DNA of 64,000 bases from Sepiola atlantica (GCA_963556195.1 OY744553.1:12226596-12290595); one strand, 5' to 3'; shown: positions 44,494 to 57,429, counted from the first letter of the stretch. Made by a program: numbers and translations. Notes: a model not told the origin generated them from the letters alone.

Positions 44494-45130
44494 TGATTTA
44501 GGTTTTTCACTTAGAAGATTGTTTATTCAGTGAAAGGGATTAGGCTCATAAAAATAAGCTCTAGGATACTCAATTACAGTGTTTTTGTTCTTGGCCTTTT
44601 GGCTAAGATCAAAGTGTAGTATCTGTTCCGATACTGCACCCCATAGACTGGCATTGTCTTGGCCTTCAGGGCTTGATTTAAACCGGTCTATGGGTCTGTC
44701 CTGTGCAGTTCTAGGAGGTCCACCCTCCCAGGCTTCGCCTCCCCTATTTGGGGAGGAGTAAGTTTATTGCTTACTGCTTGAGGCGCCCCTACCGGGTATT
44801 GCCGACGGGGCTGCCAAGGCAATTTTTAAACCCCACTTTCCCGACCCGATATTGGGGCACATCTTACTTGTGGGAGTAAGATAAACACTGGCCTTGTGCC
44901 TAACTCCTGGAGAGGAGTAAATCAATACTCAATTACAGGGTACAAAGCATTTATATGTGATTTTTTAAGGCTTACCACACCATTCCGTTCAGGAGAGCAT
45001 TCATCACCACGAAACACATTTTCTTTCAATGTTTATTTATCATATATATCCAAATTAAAGAGTTTTTTTTTCCTACACGTGTTTCACTACCAAGCAGGTC
45101 CTTGCTTGGCAGATCATCAGGGGAATTAAG
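44490..45130. mobile_element. family D element interrupted by a SINE
   Basis: 44500-44580 and 44939-45126 together match the minus strand of 20136-20480. They include a hammerhead at 45072-45124 (minus strand: CTGATGA, stem II CTGCCAAGCA/TGCTTGGTAG, GAAA, ACACGTGT). The U2-headed SINE splits the copy. Confidence 0.88.
44580..44924 (+). mobile_element. U2 snRNA-headed SINE, copy 2, with 14-bp target-site duplication
   Basis: The head TTGGCCTTTTGGCTAAGATC continues with AAAGTGTAGTATCTGTTC, then the same body and tail as copies 1 and 3. It is flanked by ATACTCAATTACAG at 44566-44579 and 44925-44938. The paralogue near 20400-20425 has a single CACTCGATTACAG at the site. This shows a complete, retroposition-type insertion and fixes both element ends. 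Confidence 0.92.
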
Positions 45131-45419
45131 TACCTGGAGTAAGCGTTTCAACAACTGACAATACACAATGTGGTGTTGCCTTAATTGACGTCACTTAAGA
45201 AGAGGGCAGAAGAAAAAAAATAAAAATAAAAAATGTCTTTAAAAAGTAGCATGTCGATGTTATCACGCGGGAAGAACATCTGATGCTTCCCTTAGATCAT
45301 GTCTGTATAAATAAAAGCTAATTATGTATAAAATCTCTATTGAATATTGAGCACTCATTATAAGACCGTTTAAAAACTATGGGATTTTTATCCTGTGGAT
45401 GTTTACTTTACCCGGAGTA

Positions 45420-46082
<663 letters not shown>

Positions 46083-46085
<3 letters not shown>

Positions 46086-46500
46086 ATCTACATACAGACT
46101 GTTTCGCTGTATCATAGCTCTCTTCAGTGCTAGACCATCTAGTGCATCAAGCAGGGATTGAAACTCGTGAGTCGAGCTGACAGTTGGCGCCTTTACCCTG
46201 CGCTATCATACGACAGTGACTGAAAGTAAGTGATATCTCAATGTACACATTGTCAAGTGCCGGTAGATTTAATTAGTTTTACCAAATGAGCTATGCCTTA
46301 AAGCTAATGGCAGTTGGCGATATCTTTACAAATAAGCTCTACCCAAGAAAGGGGGCTTTATATAGTCATCCACATACAGACTGTTTCGCTGTGTCACAGT
46401 TCAGCTAGTGCCTCAAGTCGGGATTAGAATTCAACCATGTAGCTGACAGTCGGCGCCTCTACCCTATCGTACGGCACTGACTGAATGTAAGTGATATCTC
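46083..46500 (-). mobile_element. tRNA-plus-hammerhead tandem dimer (family R4), locus 2
   Basis: Two units start at 46083 and 46362 (period about 279). Minus strand of the first: tRNA-like AGCGCAGGGTAAAGGCGCCA and TTTCAATCCCTGC (A- and B-box-like). The hammerhead at 46084-46134 has CTGAAGA, a two-base insertion before stem II, GAAACA, stem III ACA-GTC-TGT, cleavage base A. The second unit has a deletion in the core. Confidence 0.8.
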
Positions 46501-46520
46501 AATGTAAACATTGTCATATA

Positions 46521-46941
46521 TTGCGTTAGCATGAAACATCGATGTCTCTAGGTATTTTAAAAAACTAATATTTATTTATTAAAATATTATTGTTTATCAG
46601 GCCCCCTCCCCACAAGGGCTGGGCACTTTCGAGTAGCTTTAATAACAAGCAGTACAAATAGCTATATGCGAGATCCGAACACCGTTTCGTAAGATCACTC
46701 TATCTGCCTGGTGAATAGCAGCTTGTCGCTATTTACAGTTAAAGTTACTCTATATTTACTAACTAATTGACGATGGCCGATTGGATATGATCACCAACCA
46801 CGAATCAGTGGCGATTTGTGTTCGGGGTTCGCGCCTACCGACCGTCGGGAATTAGTTCCTAGACTGAAGATTGCGTTAGCATGAAACATCGAAGTCTCTA
46901 GGTATTTTAAAAAACTAATATTTATTTATTAAAATATTATT

Positions 46942-46948
<7 letters not shown>
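46521..46948 (+). mobile_element. tRNA-plus-hammerhead partial dimer (family R3)
   Basis: TTGCGTTAGCATGAAACATC through ATTATTGTTTAT occurs at 46521-46598 and 46871-46948 (period 350 bp). The internal part ends in a tRNA-like module (46768-46849: GACG...CGTC acceptor-like ends, A box GGCCGATTGGATATGATC, B box GGGGTTCGCGCC). The hammerhead follows nine bases later. The first copy starts within stem II. Abuts (TA)n at 46946-47011. Confidence 0.87.
46858..46902 (+). ncRNA. type I hammerhead ribozyme (R3)
   Basis: Stem I CCTAGA with TCTAGG (six pairs); core CTGAAGA from 46864; stem II a U.U then TGC/GCA with GTTA loop; GAAA; stem III ACATCGAAGT, one pair of which is lost compared with the self-complementary ACATCGATGT at 46537-46546; cleavage base C46896. 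Confidence 0.85.
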
Positions 46949-47011
<63 letters not shown>

Positions 47012-47012
<1 letters not shown>

Positions 47013-47410
47013 AAAGGGTGTTTAGACATATTTTGTAAACCATTGTTTCGTAATAGTATTATTTTTTTTTGAAATACGAGGATACGCCGGTTTGGATAAA
47101 AGATTAAAATGAATTTTATTTATTTTACACCACCATTGTTATGGTTTTTTCAAAAAAATAAAAATTAAAAAAATAATACTATTACGAAACAATGGTTTAA
47201 AAAATATGTCTAAACACCCTTTCTTATCCAAACCGGCGTATCCTCGCTTGCAGACATAACGTGATTTTCTAACCAAAAAGTCCATTTCCATCGGACGATG
47301 AAGAAAAAAACACACTCTTTGAAAATGGGAAGTATATTCTCGAAAGTTAAGATTAAAATAAATTTTATTTATTTTACACCACCATTATTATGTTTTTTCA
47401 AAAAAAAATA

Positions 47411-47412
<2 letters not shown>
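47012..47412. repeat. inverted repeat with repeated tail
   Basis: Arms 47012-47075 and 47163-47226 are complementary (AAGAAAGGGTGTTTAGACAT and complement). GAGGATACGCCGGTTTGGAT is also inverted at 47226-47246. The block AATTTTATTTATTTTACACC recurs at 47112 and 47360. No ribozyme core found. Confidence 0.85.
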
Positions 47413-47464
<52 letters not shown>

Positions 47465-47467
<3 letters not shown>

Positions 47468-47820
47468 GGATGAAAAGGAAGTAGAAAAGCAGAAGTCAAA
47501 TCTTTTTTCAATTTCGTTGCTCAGAGCAAGGTATATTCCGCAAAAAGGCAATGTATTCAAGTTAAATTTTTCTTTAAGCCAGGCTTTTCAAAGATTAAAA
47601 TCTTATCATCAGAGGAAATCGCTCGGATAGATAAGTTGGCAAAGGCCAAGATTTAAAATTTGAAAAAGTAAGATAAAGATTGTAGGGAAAAAACACAAGG
47701 CAAAACTCTGCCCGAATGCAAGCAAATGTCCGATTGCAAAAAAGTTCGGTGTCAAAAAGTCCAGCGGAGAAAGTGAAATGTAGATAGGTAGGTCATTAAA
47801 AGGCACGAGAAATGACAAGA
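47465..47820 (-). mobile_element. family E single-arm copy with intact hammerhead
   Basis: Matches the left arm of 45616-45800. The hammerhead at 47574-47622 on the minus strand has CTGATGA, U.U plus AAGATT/AATCTT stem II, GAAA, AAGCC-T-GGCTT stem III, and a permitted A at the cleavage position. Stem I has one mismatch. Confidence 0.8.
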
Positions 47821-47837
47821 TTATATATATATATATC

Positions 47838-48870
47838 GTAAGGAGAAAAGTTTATTATATAATAAATCATCTATTTATGCAACTAGAATTATCTGTCTAC
47901 TATAGTTAACTGAGGTTAAATGAATTAATTTATACTCAACCCAGTTAATTAGAAAGTTCGTCCGGTAATTACTAAGCCTACTAATTTAATACTTATCATT
48001 TCGTCTAACTAATAAACCGAGAAATATATCTTTCTCATCCCAACTAGTACAATTCTTCTAGTCATCTATTGACTAAATTAGAATTATTTATCGACTGTGG
48101 TTAATTGAGGTTAACTAAATTAATTCATATTCAAACCAGACAAGTAGACATTTTAATCAGTATTTACGAAACCTATTAATTTAAGTCACACTAATAAAAA
48201 CATAGAAATGATTGTCAAAGTTCGCATTGTCAACAATTAGAGACCCACGCAGACCAATTTCTGTAAAAATCAGATCTTGTAAAACCATATTGCAAATATT
48301 AGATAGAAATAGTTGTGAAAGCTCATATTAGGAACGATTAAAAACTAGATATATTAATTACATGAATGAAAGAGCAGATGCGCAGAAACATAACACAGTT
48401 AATTCAAAAATCATAAATTCATCTTATTCAGCGTAAAAACCGGTTGAAGTGGGGGCAGATAATATTAAACACATTATTCATTTATAGAAATTTACTAAGT
48501 ATCTTATGTTTATTTTTCGTTTTTTTTAACGATTCTAATCTTCTTTAATTGACTTACATTCTACCATGAAAAATGACAACAAACAATTATAAAAGATGTG
48601 GGGCTTAGTAAAAATATCTGAACGTCATGATCAGGAAGGGCTCGTTGGATAGCCGAGGTCTGCATCCTGCGAATGTTGGCCATTCTTATTGCAGTTAACA
48701 AGATACAACAGACAAGTAAATAAATATGATCAGCACAAACCAAGGGTTGTGTAGAGGAATAAATGGACAACAAAACAAATTAGGATAGCCATGACTGTCA
48801 AAACAAAAATGAGGATCAAGTCCGAATCCTGCGAACTTTGGCCCTTCTTATTTAAACTAGGAGATTATTT
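47838..48870. repeat. two old duplications in AT-rich sequence
   Basis: 47881-47990 resembles 48076-48185 (TTAGAATTAT, GGTTAA, CCTA-TAATTTA), period about 195. 48640-48700 resembles 48800-48860 (AATCCTGCGAACTTTGGCC-like), period about 170. No gene recognised. Confidence 0.6.
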
Positions 48871-48873
48871 CAG

Positions 48874-49435
<562 letters not shown>

Positions 49436-50299
49436 ATAGGTTTTTTTTCTATCATATTGTAACGGTACTTTACTCTTCTTATTCTATATATTTTTATAAT
49501 TCGTAATTTATAGTTCTTAAGCCTTGAAACTGTCTTTAAACTTATCATGTCCTTAACATATTTCAAATCGTTCTTACGTTTTAAATCAATATTAAAAGGT
49601 ACCTTACAGATTTCTGCCTCACTGTTGGTCGTTGGTTTGCTTGCACACTCATCTCCGTTGCTGGCTCGTGATCGTGGTGGAGTATCTGTCTTGTGGGTAA
49701 GCTCTGTCCTCATGCACGGGAAACAAAGGCGCTCGAAGGCAAGACTTTTGAGAGAGATTCTATCTTTTTATTTCACACTTCAATCGGAGAGATTTCCACT
49801 CGTCGGTTTTTTCACTCACACTCTCTTTTACTTTCATACTGTTTGTGGAATGTGACGGATGCAATCGGCTATACTCTTGTCCCGTCCTTGGGATCTTTCT
49901 CTGCGTCTTATCCCATATCTGGCGATGTCACCCGGACTCTACGCATTGCAGAGCTCAGTTGATCGACGTCTGTCCATCTCCCGCCTCCATGGTGAACTGT
50001 CTAGAGGACTAATTTCTCACCAAGGATCTATGACGTCAGAGCCCTTTGATCCTTTCAACCAATGTCATAACAGAACTCAATATCGCTTTGTGTCTAACCT
50101 TTGATCCGAGTGTTTCATCTCGGCCAACTCACATCCAGTGTGTTATGATTCTCTAGATGAATCAGCGTGGGAACATTTTTGTTTGTCCCAAATTATATAT
50201 GTACCTATTTTGTACTCCATCCTATTTCTTTCACCCAGTTCATAATCCATACTAGTTAACTTTACACGTTTTCGGAATACAGGGTCCCTCATAATATAA
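49436..50299. other. unassigned stretch with overlapping short frames
   Basis: Plus-strand frames at 49547-49855, 49693-49962 and 49859-50104 overlap and read through GC-richer sequence (RLHGELSRGLISHQGSMTSE). I recognise no family. Flanked by ATT arrays, it may be a decayed element. No function assigned. Confidence 0.4.
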
Positions 50300-50399
<100 letters not shown>

Positions 50400-50619
50400 G
50401 TTGTTGTTGTTGTTGTTATTGTTGTTGTTGTTTCTACTATTATTTATTTTCTCATGCTTTTTATCGCCCCCTCCTCAAAGTTACGCATTGTTTTTTATGT
50501 AAAGGATTCTTTTTATTAAAACATCAGTGGAGTGTCACTCTCCATTTTGTTTTTCAACTCGTGTGTATCTTTTAGATAATCTCATTAATGTTATCGTTAT
50601 ATGTTGGTAGTTTGAGACA

Positions 50620-50812
50620 GGAACACAGAAATGATGATGTTGCTGCGAAAAAAGATCGGAGACTGCTGCGGGTCATAGAGAGCAGAGTCCGTGATACTGG
50701 TTAATGATGGGGACAGAGAAATAACCATATTGCCACGGGCAGGATCGGAAACTGCTGCTATTCATTGATTTAGAGAGGAAGATGATGATGGTGCTGCAGA
50801 CTGGACCGGAAA

Positions 50813-50815
<3 letters not shown>
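50620..50815. repeat. degenerate short tandem repeat next to (TA)n
   Basis: GATCGGAGACTGCTGC, GATCGGAAACTGCTGC and GACCGGAAACTGATAT recur with GATGATG-TGCTGC blocks, about three units. A (TA)n tract follows at 50816-50889. Confidence 0.6.
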
Positions 50816-50889
<74 letters not shown>

Positions 50890-50892
<3 letters not shown>

Positions 50893-51520
50893 AAACATAA
50901 TTTATAACATTACTTATTAAATCAGTAACGACATTTTAAATTGCTTAACGTAATACAATATCTCCTACGGCGCTAATTCTGTCGTACTGGAATTTAAATT
51001 GTAAACGTCTCTCCTGGATCAGGACTGGTTCGTTTTTTAATATCTAACCGACTTCACGCCCGCGTTCTCGACTGTTTAATTAAACGTTTTTTTATTTTTG
51101 CAGTTTTTCTGATGTCTATTTTCTATTAAAATAATAAAAAAAATAATAAATGTTCCATAGGTTTCACGAACGTTTTCGAATCATCCTAAGGTGTCAAAAA
51201 GAAAATTAACAAAAAAGCTGGAAAAGAAGATCATTTTTTTAAAACACGGCAGAGATAATCGCAGAGAACGTTTTTCGCATTATTCCAGAAAAGTCGTTGA
51301 CGATTTAAATTGAGCGACGCTGGAGTGGCATCACAGAATAAAATCGCATTGGGTTAAGCATTTTAAACTGTTGCCACTGGTTTCATACTTGATATTATTA
51401 ATTTTAGGTTGTTGTATCTTTTTTTTAGATAGCTTCCAGTATTTAAAATCTTTTTTAATAAATATTGTTAACAATGTTTGCATAAATGAAAACAGGTTGC
51501 CTAAATACACAAACTCTCTC
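50890..51520. other. no gene recognised
   Basis: AT-rich; short frames only. Confidence 0.45.
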
Positions 51521-51521
51521 T

Positions 51522-51688
<167 letters not shown>

Positions 51689-51689
51689 T

Positions 51690-52020
51690 GTCATCAGTCA
51701 ACGGAAAATCATAAGCGTACAAGTGGGAGAAAAAACGCAATGAGAATGAATTAATAAATAAATAAACGTGCAACTTACAATTCCGTGCCGAATTTATTGG
51801 ACTATTTTAGAAGCAAAGTAACGTAAATCCCAATTTCCTTTATTGTTTTTTGTTTTTTGGAGATAGTCTTTAGGAAATTTTCGGGGACCATTCCCCTTTT
51901 TTAAGCCTTCTATGGAGTGTGAACAGGGCTCTTGAAGACGGCGAACTAAAATAAATGTAATTAATATTTCACAAACCCGCTATCAGGGATCGCCTGACAA
52001 CATCATACATAGGGGTGTTT
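51690..52020. repeat. dispersed repeat, copy 2 of 2
   Basis: Second copy of the repeat at 2925-3240, again directly after a (TA)n tract, with a 35-bp T-rich insertion in the middle. Confidence 0.8.
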
Positions 52021-53169
52021 ATTATCTGTTTTATTTCCGGTACACATGTACCAGGAAGGAAAAGAAAAGAAATAATAAAAGAAGGGAGTTCTTTAGTTAA
52101 AACTGCCTGCTCGGTGTGTGTTGGGGTTTCTTTTTGAACGCCGGCGGGTGGCCTGTCTTGCTCACATCCATTATACAGGAGGAAAGAGACAGAAAAAAGA
52201 AAAAAAAACAGGGAAAGAAAATAGAAACTAATGTTCACTAGATGAATCTAATTATTAGGTGTGGGTGGAGTATTCGTCTGATAAGCAACATGTTTTTAGG
52301 GTCTGTATCTAAAATTGTAATTCTTTGATAAGCAAGTATGTTTGTAAGCATATAAATATACATACACATACATCAAAATATACACATATATATATATATA
52401 TATATATATATGAACATGCACCCATGCATACACATACACATATATACTAATCTGTTAACTTATATATTAATTGCACAATTGTCTATATGAAGTTCGTTGG
52501 AGGTACGTGTACGCATGTGAGTTTGTCAGTATGGTTGTTAGAGAAGTTAAATTAGCAGTGTTTAACTTTAATTGATAATGTGATGAGTATGTCTCTGTAT
52601 TTTAAAGGGCATGTTTATTGGTGGTGTGGTTAAAAAATTTGTAGGGATCCAATATTCCGATATCTGACTTGGTATAGGCGTTTATTTTGTAGATCCATTT
52701 CATTTCGTTCTTAGTGTGGTGCTGTGTGGAATGGAAACTTATCTGTCGTAATAAGCATTTTATGTGGTCTCTTGTGTGGTGTGCTGCGTTGTAATGTCTT
52801 GCCAACGGTGTATGGGGACCGTTGTCTCTGATCGCTTTATTGTGGTTATTGAATCTTACGCGAAACGGAGTGTCTGTCTCCCCAATGTAACCACGCTTAC
52901 TGCAATATGGTAGTGCAATAATAGATGATGCTGTCACTGTAGCACGTTAGACCTGGTGGTTAAAGTTTTGAATGTGAGTTGGCTAAAGTTATAGTGAGAT
53001 TTGTCACTATAAGTAGGCAGATCTGGCAGTGAGGTTTATTGGGAAATTACCTTGGTGTTTGTTGAATTGTTGGGTGATGTGAGGAGTGTCGATAGATTGA
53101 CTTTTTGCGGTCTGGTATTGATTGGCAATGCGTTAAACAGTGAGGGGATATCTGGGTCTGTTTGAAATG

Positions 53170-53480
53170 TCGGAAATCTTTAATTAATTTTAATTTAATT
53201 TTAATTAATTTTTTTAATTAATTTAATTAATTTAATTAATTTGATTAATTCATGATAATTAATAAATTAATAATAAATAAATTAATAATAAATTAATAAT
53301 AAATAATTAATAATAAATAAATTAATAATAAATAATTAATAATAAATAATTAATAAATTAATAATAATTAATAAAGTAATTAATTAATTTAATTTATTTA
53401 ATTAATTTAATTAATTAATCGTTTAATTAATTAATAAATGTAATTAATTTAATTTAATTTTAATTAATTTTAATTTAATT
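53170..53480. repeat. TTAAT/AATAA low-complexity tract inside the PLE
   Basis: Composed almost only of A and T in TTAATTAA-like words. It separates the VFDFNHNAHK end of the RT from the FQTDPDIP linker, two segments that adjoin in PLE proteins, so it expanded or inserted within the coding region. Confidence 0.9.
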
Positions 53481-53937
53481 AGCACTTGTGAGAGCTTATG
53501 TGCATTATGATTAAAGTCAAAGACCATTAAGATTTTGCTGTTAGATTGATTTTGCTTGTAAGTCAATTTTTTTGCCGGTTGAGTTTAGCTGCCTGCTGCA
53601 CTGCTGTTTTGATAAGTTTGAGAGGGTATTTGCTGTTTAAAAATTATGAGATGTATGGGCCAATGTTTTTGTTGTATTCTGTTGTGCTGGAGCAGATACA
53701 TTTAACACGTAGGCAGGAGCTGTATATGATTGCCTTCTTGAGTTTGCTAGGATGGTTGCTATTGAAATTCAAATACCTGTGCCTATCTGTGGGTTTGGTG
53801 CACAGAGATGTGGTGATGCGGCCATTGTTGACCTGTACCAGCACATCGAGGAAGGCTATAGATGTATCCGAGTATTCAAGTGTCAGTTTTATGGAATCGT
53901 GGCAGCTATTTATTCTAAAATATATGCATATATATAT

Positions 53938-54130
53938 ATAATGATAAAATACACGATATATAACATTATGAAAAGTCGTGGAGACAGAATGTATGAAAGG
54001 TTGAAAGGAAAAACAATAAAACACAGTGAGTAAAAACAAACAAACGGGGGGTTTTACCGGTTTCGTTCGGATCAACGAACGTCTTCTAAAAAGTGAAGAT
54101 TTTTTCATGGCAGTCGCTCCAGACAAGGCG
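53938..54130 (-). repeat. PLE terminal (pLTR-like) repeat with hammerhead-like hairpin
   Basis: Matches 11692-11870 (AAAAGTGAAGATTTT, CGAACCAACGAA-like). Minus strand holds TTAGAAGA, one extra C, stem II GTTCG with CGAAC, GAAAC and self-complementary ACCGGT then A. This is a decayed or variant hammerhead of the extra-base type. PLE terminal repeats are known to carry hammerheads. Confidence 0.65.
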
Positions 54131-54565
54131 TGAAGCCATTTGATGTAAGGAGCCTAAAAAAATACTTCACGGTCAAAAACTAGCCAACAAAAATTGTGAT
54201 ATGGATATATTCCAGCAATTCTTCCCCCTTTGTCAGAAAATCGCTCATTGAATGTGAGGACTAAAGGAAAAAAATAAGGGAATGCAGTGTTTCGAGGATA
54301 TTCATTGAGAAAAAGACGGGCAAAAGATAGAAAAGAAGACACGAAACAGGATGGTTTAGCACTTTCGTAACTAGTTAAAAATATGCAGCGTTTACAAAAA
54401 AAACGAAATTGGAAATAATAAAAAAGAGAAAGAAAAGAAGAAAAAAAAGAAAAAAGAATAAGAAAAAGTAGAAACGTGGACAAATTGCAATAAAAATACG
54501 TAGTACTTAGCCAGGGCCTCAACCTTCTATCATCAGCATCTAACATAAATATTAGGCTTCGCTAC
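54130..54565. other. no gene recognised
   Basis: A-rich on the plus strand. A 130-codon minus-strand frame (54154-54546) is compositionally biased (Phe/Leu/Ser-rich) and has no recognised motif. Confidence 0.45.
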
Positions 54566-54910
54566 TACCCTCTTTTGGCTAAGATCAAAGTGTAGTATCT
54601 GTTCCGATGGATACTGCACCTCATAGACTGGTATTGTCTTGGCCTTCGGGGCTTGATTTACGCTGGTCTATGGGTCTGTCCAGTGCAGTTCTAGGAGGTC
54701 GACCCTCCCAGGCTTCGCCTCCCCTCTTTGGGGAGGAGTAAGTTTATTGCTTACTGCCTGAGGCGCCCCTACCGTGGAATGCCGACGGGGCTTCCCAGGC
54801 AATTTTTAAACCCCACTTTCCCGACCCGACCTTGGGTCACATCTTACTTGTGGGAGTAAGATAAAAACTGGCCTTGTGCCTAACTCCTGGAGAGGAGTAA
54901 ATCAATACTA
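54566..54910 (+). mobile_element. U2 snRNA-headed SINE, copy 3
   Basis: CTTTTGGCTAAGATCAAAGT, then GTAGTATCTGTTC and the same body; a few 5' bases are missing compared with copy 2. Flanks CTACTACCCT (left) and ATACTACTCCCT (right) look like an imperfect target-site duplication. Confidence 0.85.
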
Positions 54911-55239
54911 CTCCCTAACAAAACATGGCAAAAGTTGCACTCAAACAATGGAATACGCTCCGTAACTCTATTATCAACTCCGACCCCGGCTAAGTACCTA
55001 CGGTCTACCAAATTACAATTATAGATTTAGTGGTCCATGCAGTTCAAACGGTTGGCAACCATTGGTCTATATGACCATTTTCTGTGTGTTTCACGCATCT
55101 AGGTGACTTAAAAGTTGCTTATTAATTAATTATTTTCTCCGATTATTTTTTTCATGCGTTTTTTCATCGCCAAACAAAAAAGTTACGCATCGTTTTATTT
55201 GTAATTTTATTATTTTTTTTATATACTAGCACATTCATT

Positions 55240-57295
55240 TTGGGGGGCTGGCCTGGAAGGATGGTATCATGACGACCGAACATATACTATACTACGGAGT
55301 TAATGCCTGGGAGGATCGTATTATGACAAACGAACATATACTACACTGCTTCTTCACAAGATGGGGATAATACCTTGTGTTGCAAAACCCGTTCCTTCTG
55401 GGGGCCCGGTAGCATCAATCAAAACACAACGATAGAGACAAGGACGGTCTCGAGAAGCCCTGTTTCTTTATTCTTCACCACCATCTGGTGTAAGTTGGAT
55501 ATACATATATATATATATAATTAAATATTTCTTTGTTAGCAAAAGTCCTTTGGCATTATTGTTATTTCCCTTGTCTTACAAAGAAACCTCTTTCTTCACT
55601 TTGACGTCAGTTGATTTTCGACTCTACCCAACGTAAGTTATTTTCACGAAAACCAGGCAGAGTGATTTACCTTGCAACCTAGAGGGAAACACGACAATAC
55701 GTTTTGTAGCAGTCTGCTCCCGGAATCTAGGGAAGGCTTGTGGTCCCCACACCAATTCTTTACGGCAGTTTTTCTCTATATCCTTCTAACATGACCTCTG
55801 CTACGTAAGCGCTCGTTCTTCCTTCGTTTAAAACCGCCGTTTTAATTTCTGACTTTGCGCTTCGGGTGCCTTCTACTTCTGGCCTCGTGCACCCGATTGA
55901 TTTAAATGTTACCGAGTCGTTTTTTTTACGGCGTCATACTCCGAAATGAACTCTTCGACCTCACACACATGGGCTCGTTCAAAGGTCACCGATTCATTTC
56001 CGTTGTTCTTTTATGCCTAATTGACAATCTATCTAGTCTTCGGTTTGTCTTCATTATTGCGAGGTCATGCCCTTAGCCTCCCCGTGACGCCTTATGAGTT
56101 ATTACTCAACATGTCTGCATCATTATTTTGCACTGGGAGGATTGTATCATGACCACGGAGCAGATACTACACTGGCCCCATCCCCGCAATAAGGAGGAGG
56201 TAATTGCTGGGAGGATTGTACATGCACGAACATATACTACACTATTCTCCTAAAAAATGAGAAATTTATGGCCAGGACCGTGAAAGGATGATTATTATTG
56301 TTATTATTATTTTCTACGGTCATATATTTTCACATGCTTTTTTCATCGCTAAACAAAAAGTGAAGCGTCGTCTTTTTAATTTTATTTTTTTTATTTAAAG
56401 GAGTCTCTCATTATTAAAGAAAATCATTGGGGTATATAAAACACAGTACTTTCACTTTTTGTTGTGTTTGTTTGTTTATTTCCAAGCCGTGTGTATCTTT
56501 CAAATAATCTCATTAATGTTATCGATTTTAGATTACGATCATCACAGACGACGTCGTCATAGAACCGGTGCGATAATCATCCGTAAAAACAAGAAGAAAA
56601 ACAACAAATTAGACAACAACAACAACAACAATAAAAAAAAGAAAAAGATGGCATTCGTATTAACGACATATGTTGCACCCTCATTTAAAAGCTATTGTTT
56701 TTGTGTGTTTTTTAGACACGCGAAGACGCGTGTCTTGTATTTCTTGCTTTGTTCGTTAGATATAAGCTTACGTTTTTCCCAGCTTTTAACAATAGCTTGC
56801 GAGATATGCTTGCTTGGCATTTCTCGACGGCTGATCGGCGACCCTTCAGAAAGTCCCGGTTGGAAAGAGATGCGTTAAATCTACTAATAATAGGGATTTA
56901 ATATCTGTCGGTCTGAAGCCGAAACTATACTACTATTTCCTTTTAATGCTTAATGGAGGTTGGATAGTGTAGTATGTATCCTTTTGCCATTCTACCATAC
57001 TCCCTGGTATTTCATCCTCCTTGTTTTGGTGGGGTGGGGGGTGGGGGTAAAGTAGCATCTGTTCTGTTGTCACAGTACTATCCTCCCTAACATTACCTCC
57101 TCCTTTTTATGTTCTGTGGTCATGATACCATCCTCCCATGCATTACTTCCTCCTTTTTAGGGGGAGGGTAATGTAGTATCTGTTCTGTGTTTATTAGACC
57201 ATCCACCCAGGAATTACCTCCTCCTTTGAAGGTAGTGTATTATCTGTTCTGTTGTAATTATACCATCCTCCCAGGGATAGCGCACTATACCATGC
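55240..57295. repeat. dispersed degenerate 60-90-bp repeats, first cluster
   Basis: Variants of CCTGGGAGGATGGTATCATG plus ACGAACATATACTACACT occur at 55245-55355, 56130-56250 and, on the opposite strand, 56960-57290 (CCATCCTCCCAGGCATTACC, TCCTTTTTAGGG, GTGTAGTATCTGTTCTGTTG). Between them 55360-56120 shows no recognisable gene. Confidence 0.75.
56640..56945 (+). repeat. three-copy dispersed repeat, copy 1
   Basis: GCGTGTCTTGTATTTCTTGC, ATGCTTGCTTGGCAT, GATGCGTTAAATCTA, TCTGAAGCCGAAACTATACT recur at 59150-59400. A shorter relative is at 57930-58100. Not coding. It ends at the start of the 60-90-bp repeats in both full copies, suggesting one composite element. Confidence 0.8.
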
Positions 57296-57429
57296 TTATG
57301 TAAACCTGCCGTAAAATATGACGGTACATAATTATACTCCGCCAGTGTTCGCACTGATATCTATTTATATAAAGCTAGGTATGTTTATATATTTCTATAA
57401 ACAACATATTTTATTTATTTCTATGTGTA

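Larger units (their letters stand above)
52600..54130 (-). pseudogene. Penelope-like element: RT end, linker, GIY-YIG endonuclease, terminal repeat
   Basis: Minus strand order: terminal repeat-like block (54130-53938), (TA)n, then the end of the RT (53916-53644: TSIAFLDVLVQVNNGRITTS, LCTKPTDRHRYLNFNSNHPS, YSSCLRVKCICS; then YPLKLIKTAVQQAAK, VFDFNHNAHK). A linker follows (FQTDPDIPSLFNALPI, PQKVNLSTLL), then HCQICL and the GIY-YIG domain (52937-52602: KRGYIGETDTPFRVRFNNH, HYNAAHHTRDHIKC, EMKWIYKINAY). These are PLE hallmarks. The catalytic RT palm is gone, and there are stops and a low-complexity insertion, so the copy is dead. Confidence 0.9.

Noticed and set aside
53546..54033. Plus-strand ORFs of 93-131 codons
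   Set aside because: They are antisense shadows of the Penelope-like reverse transcriptase read on the minus strand.
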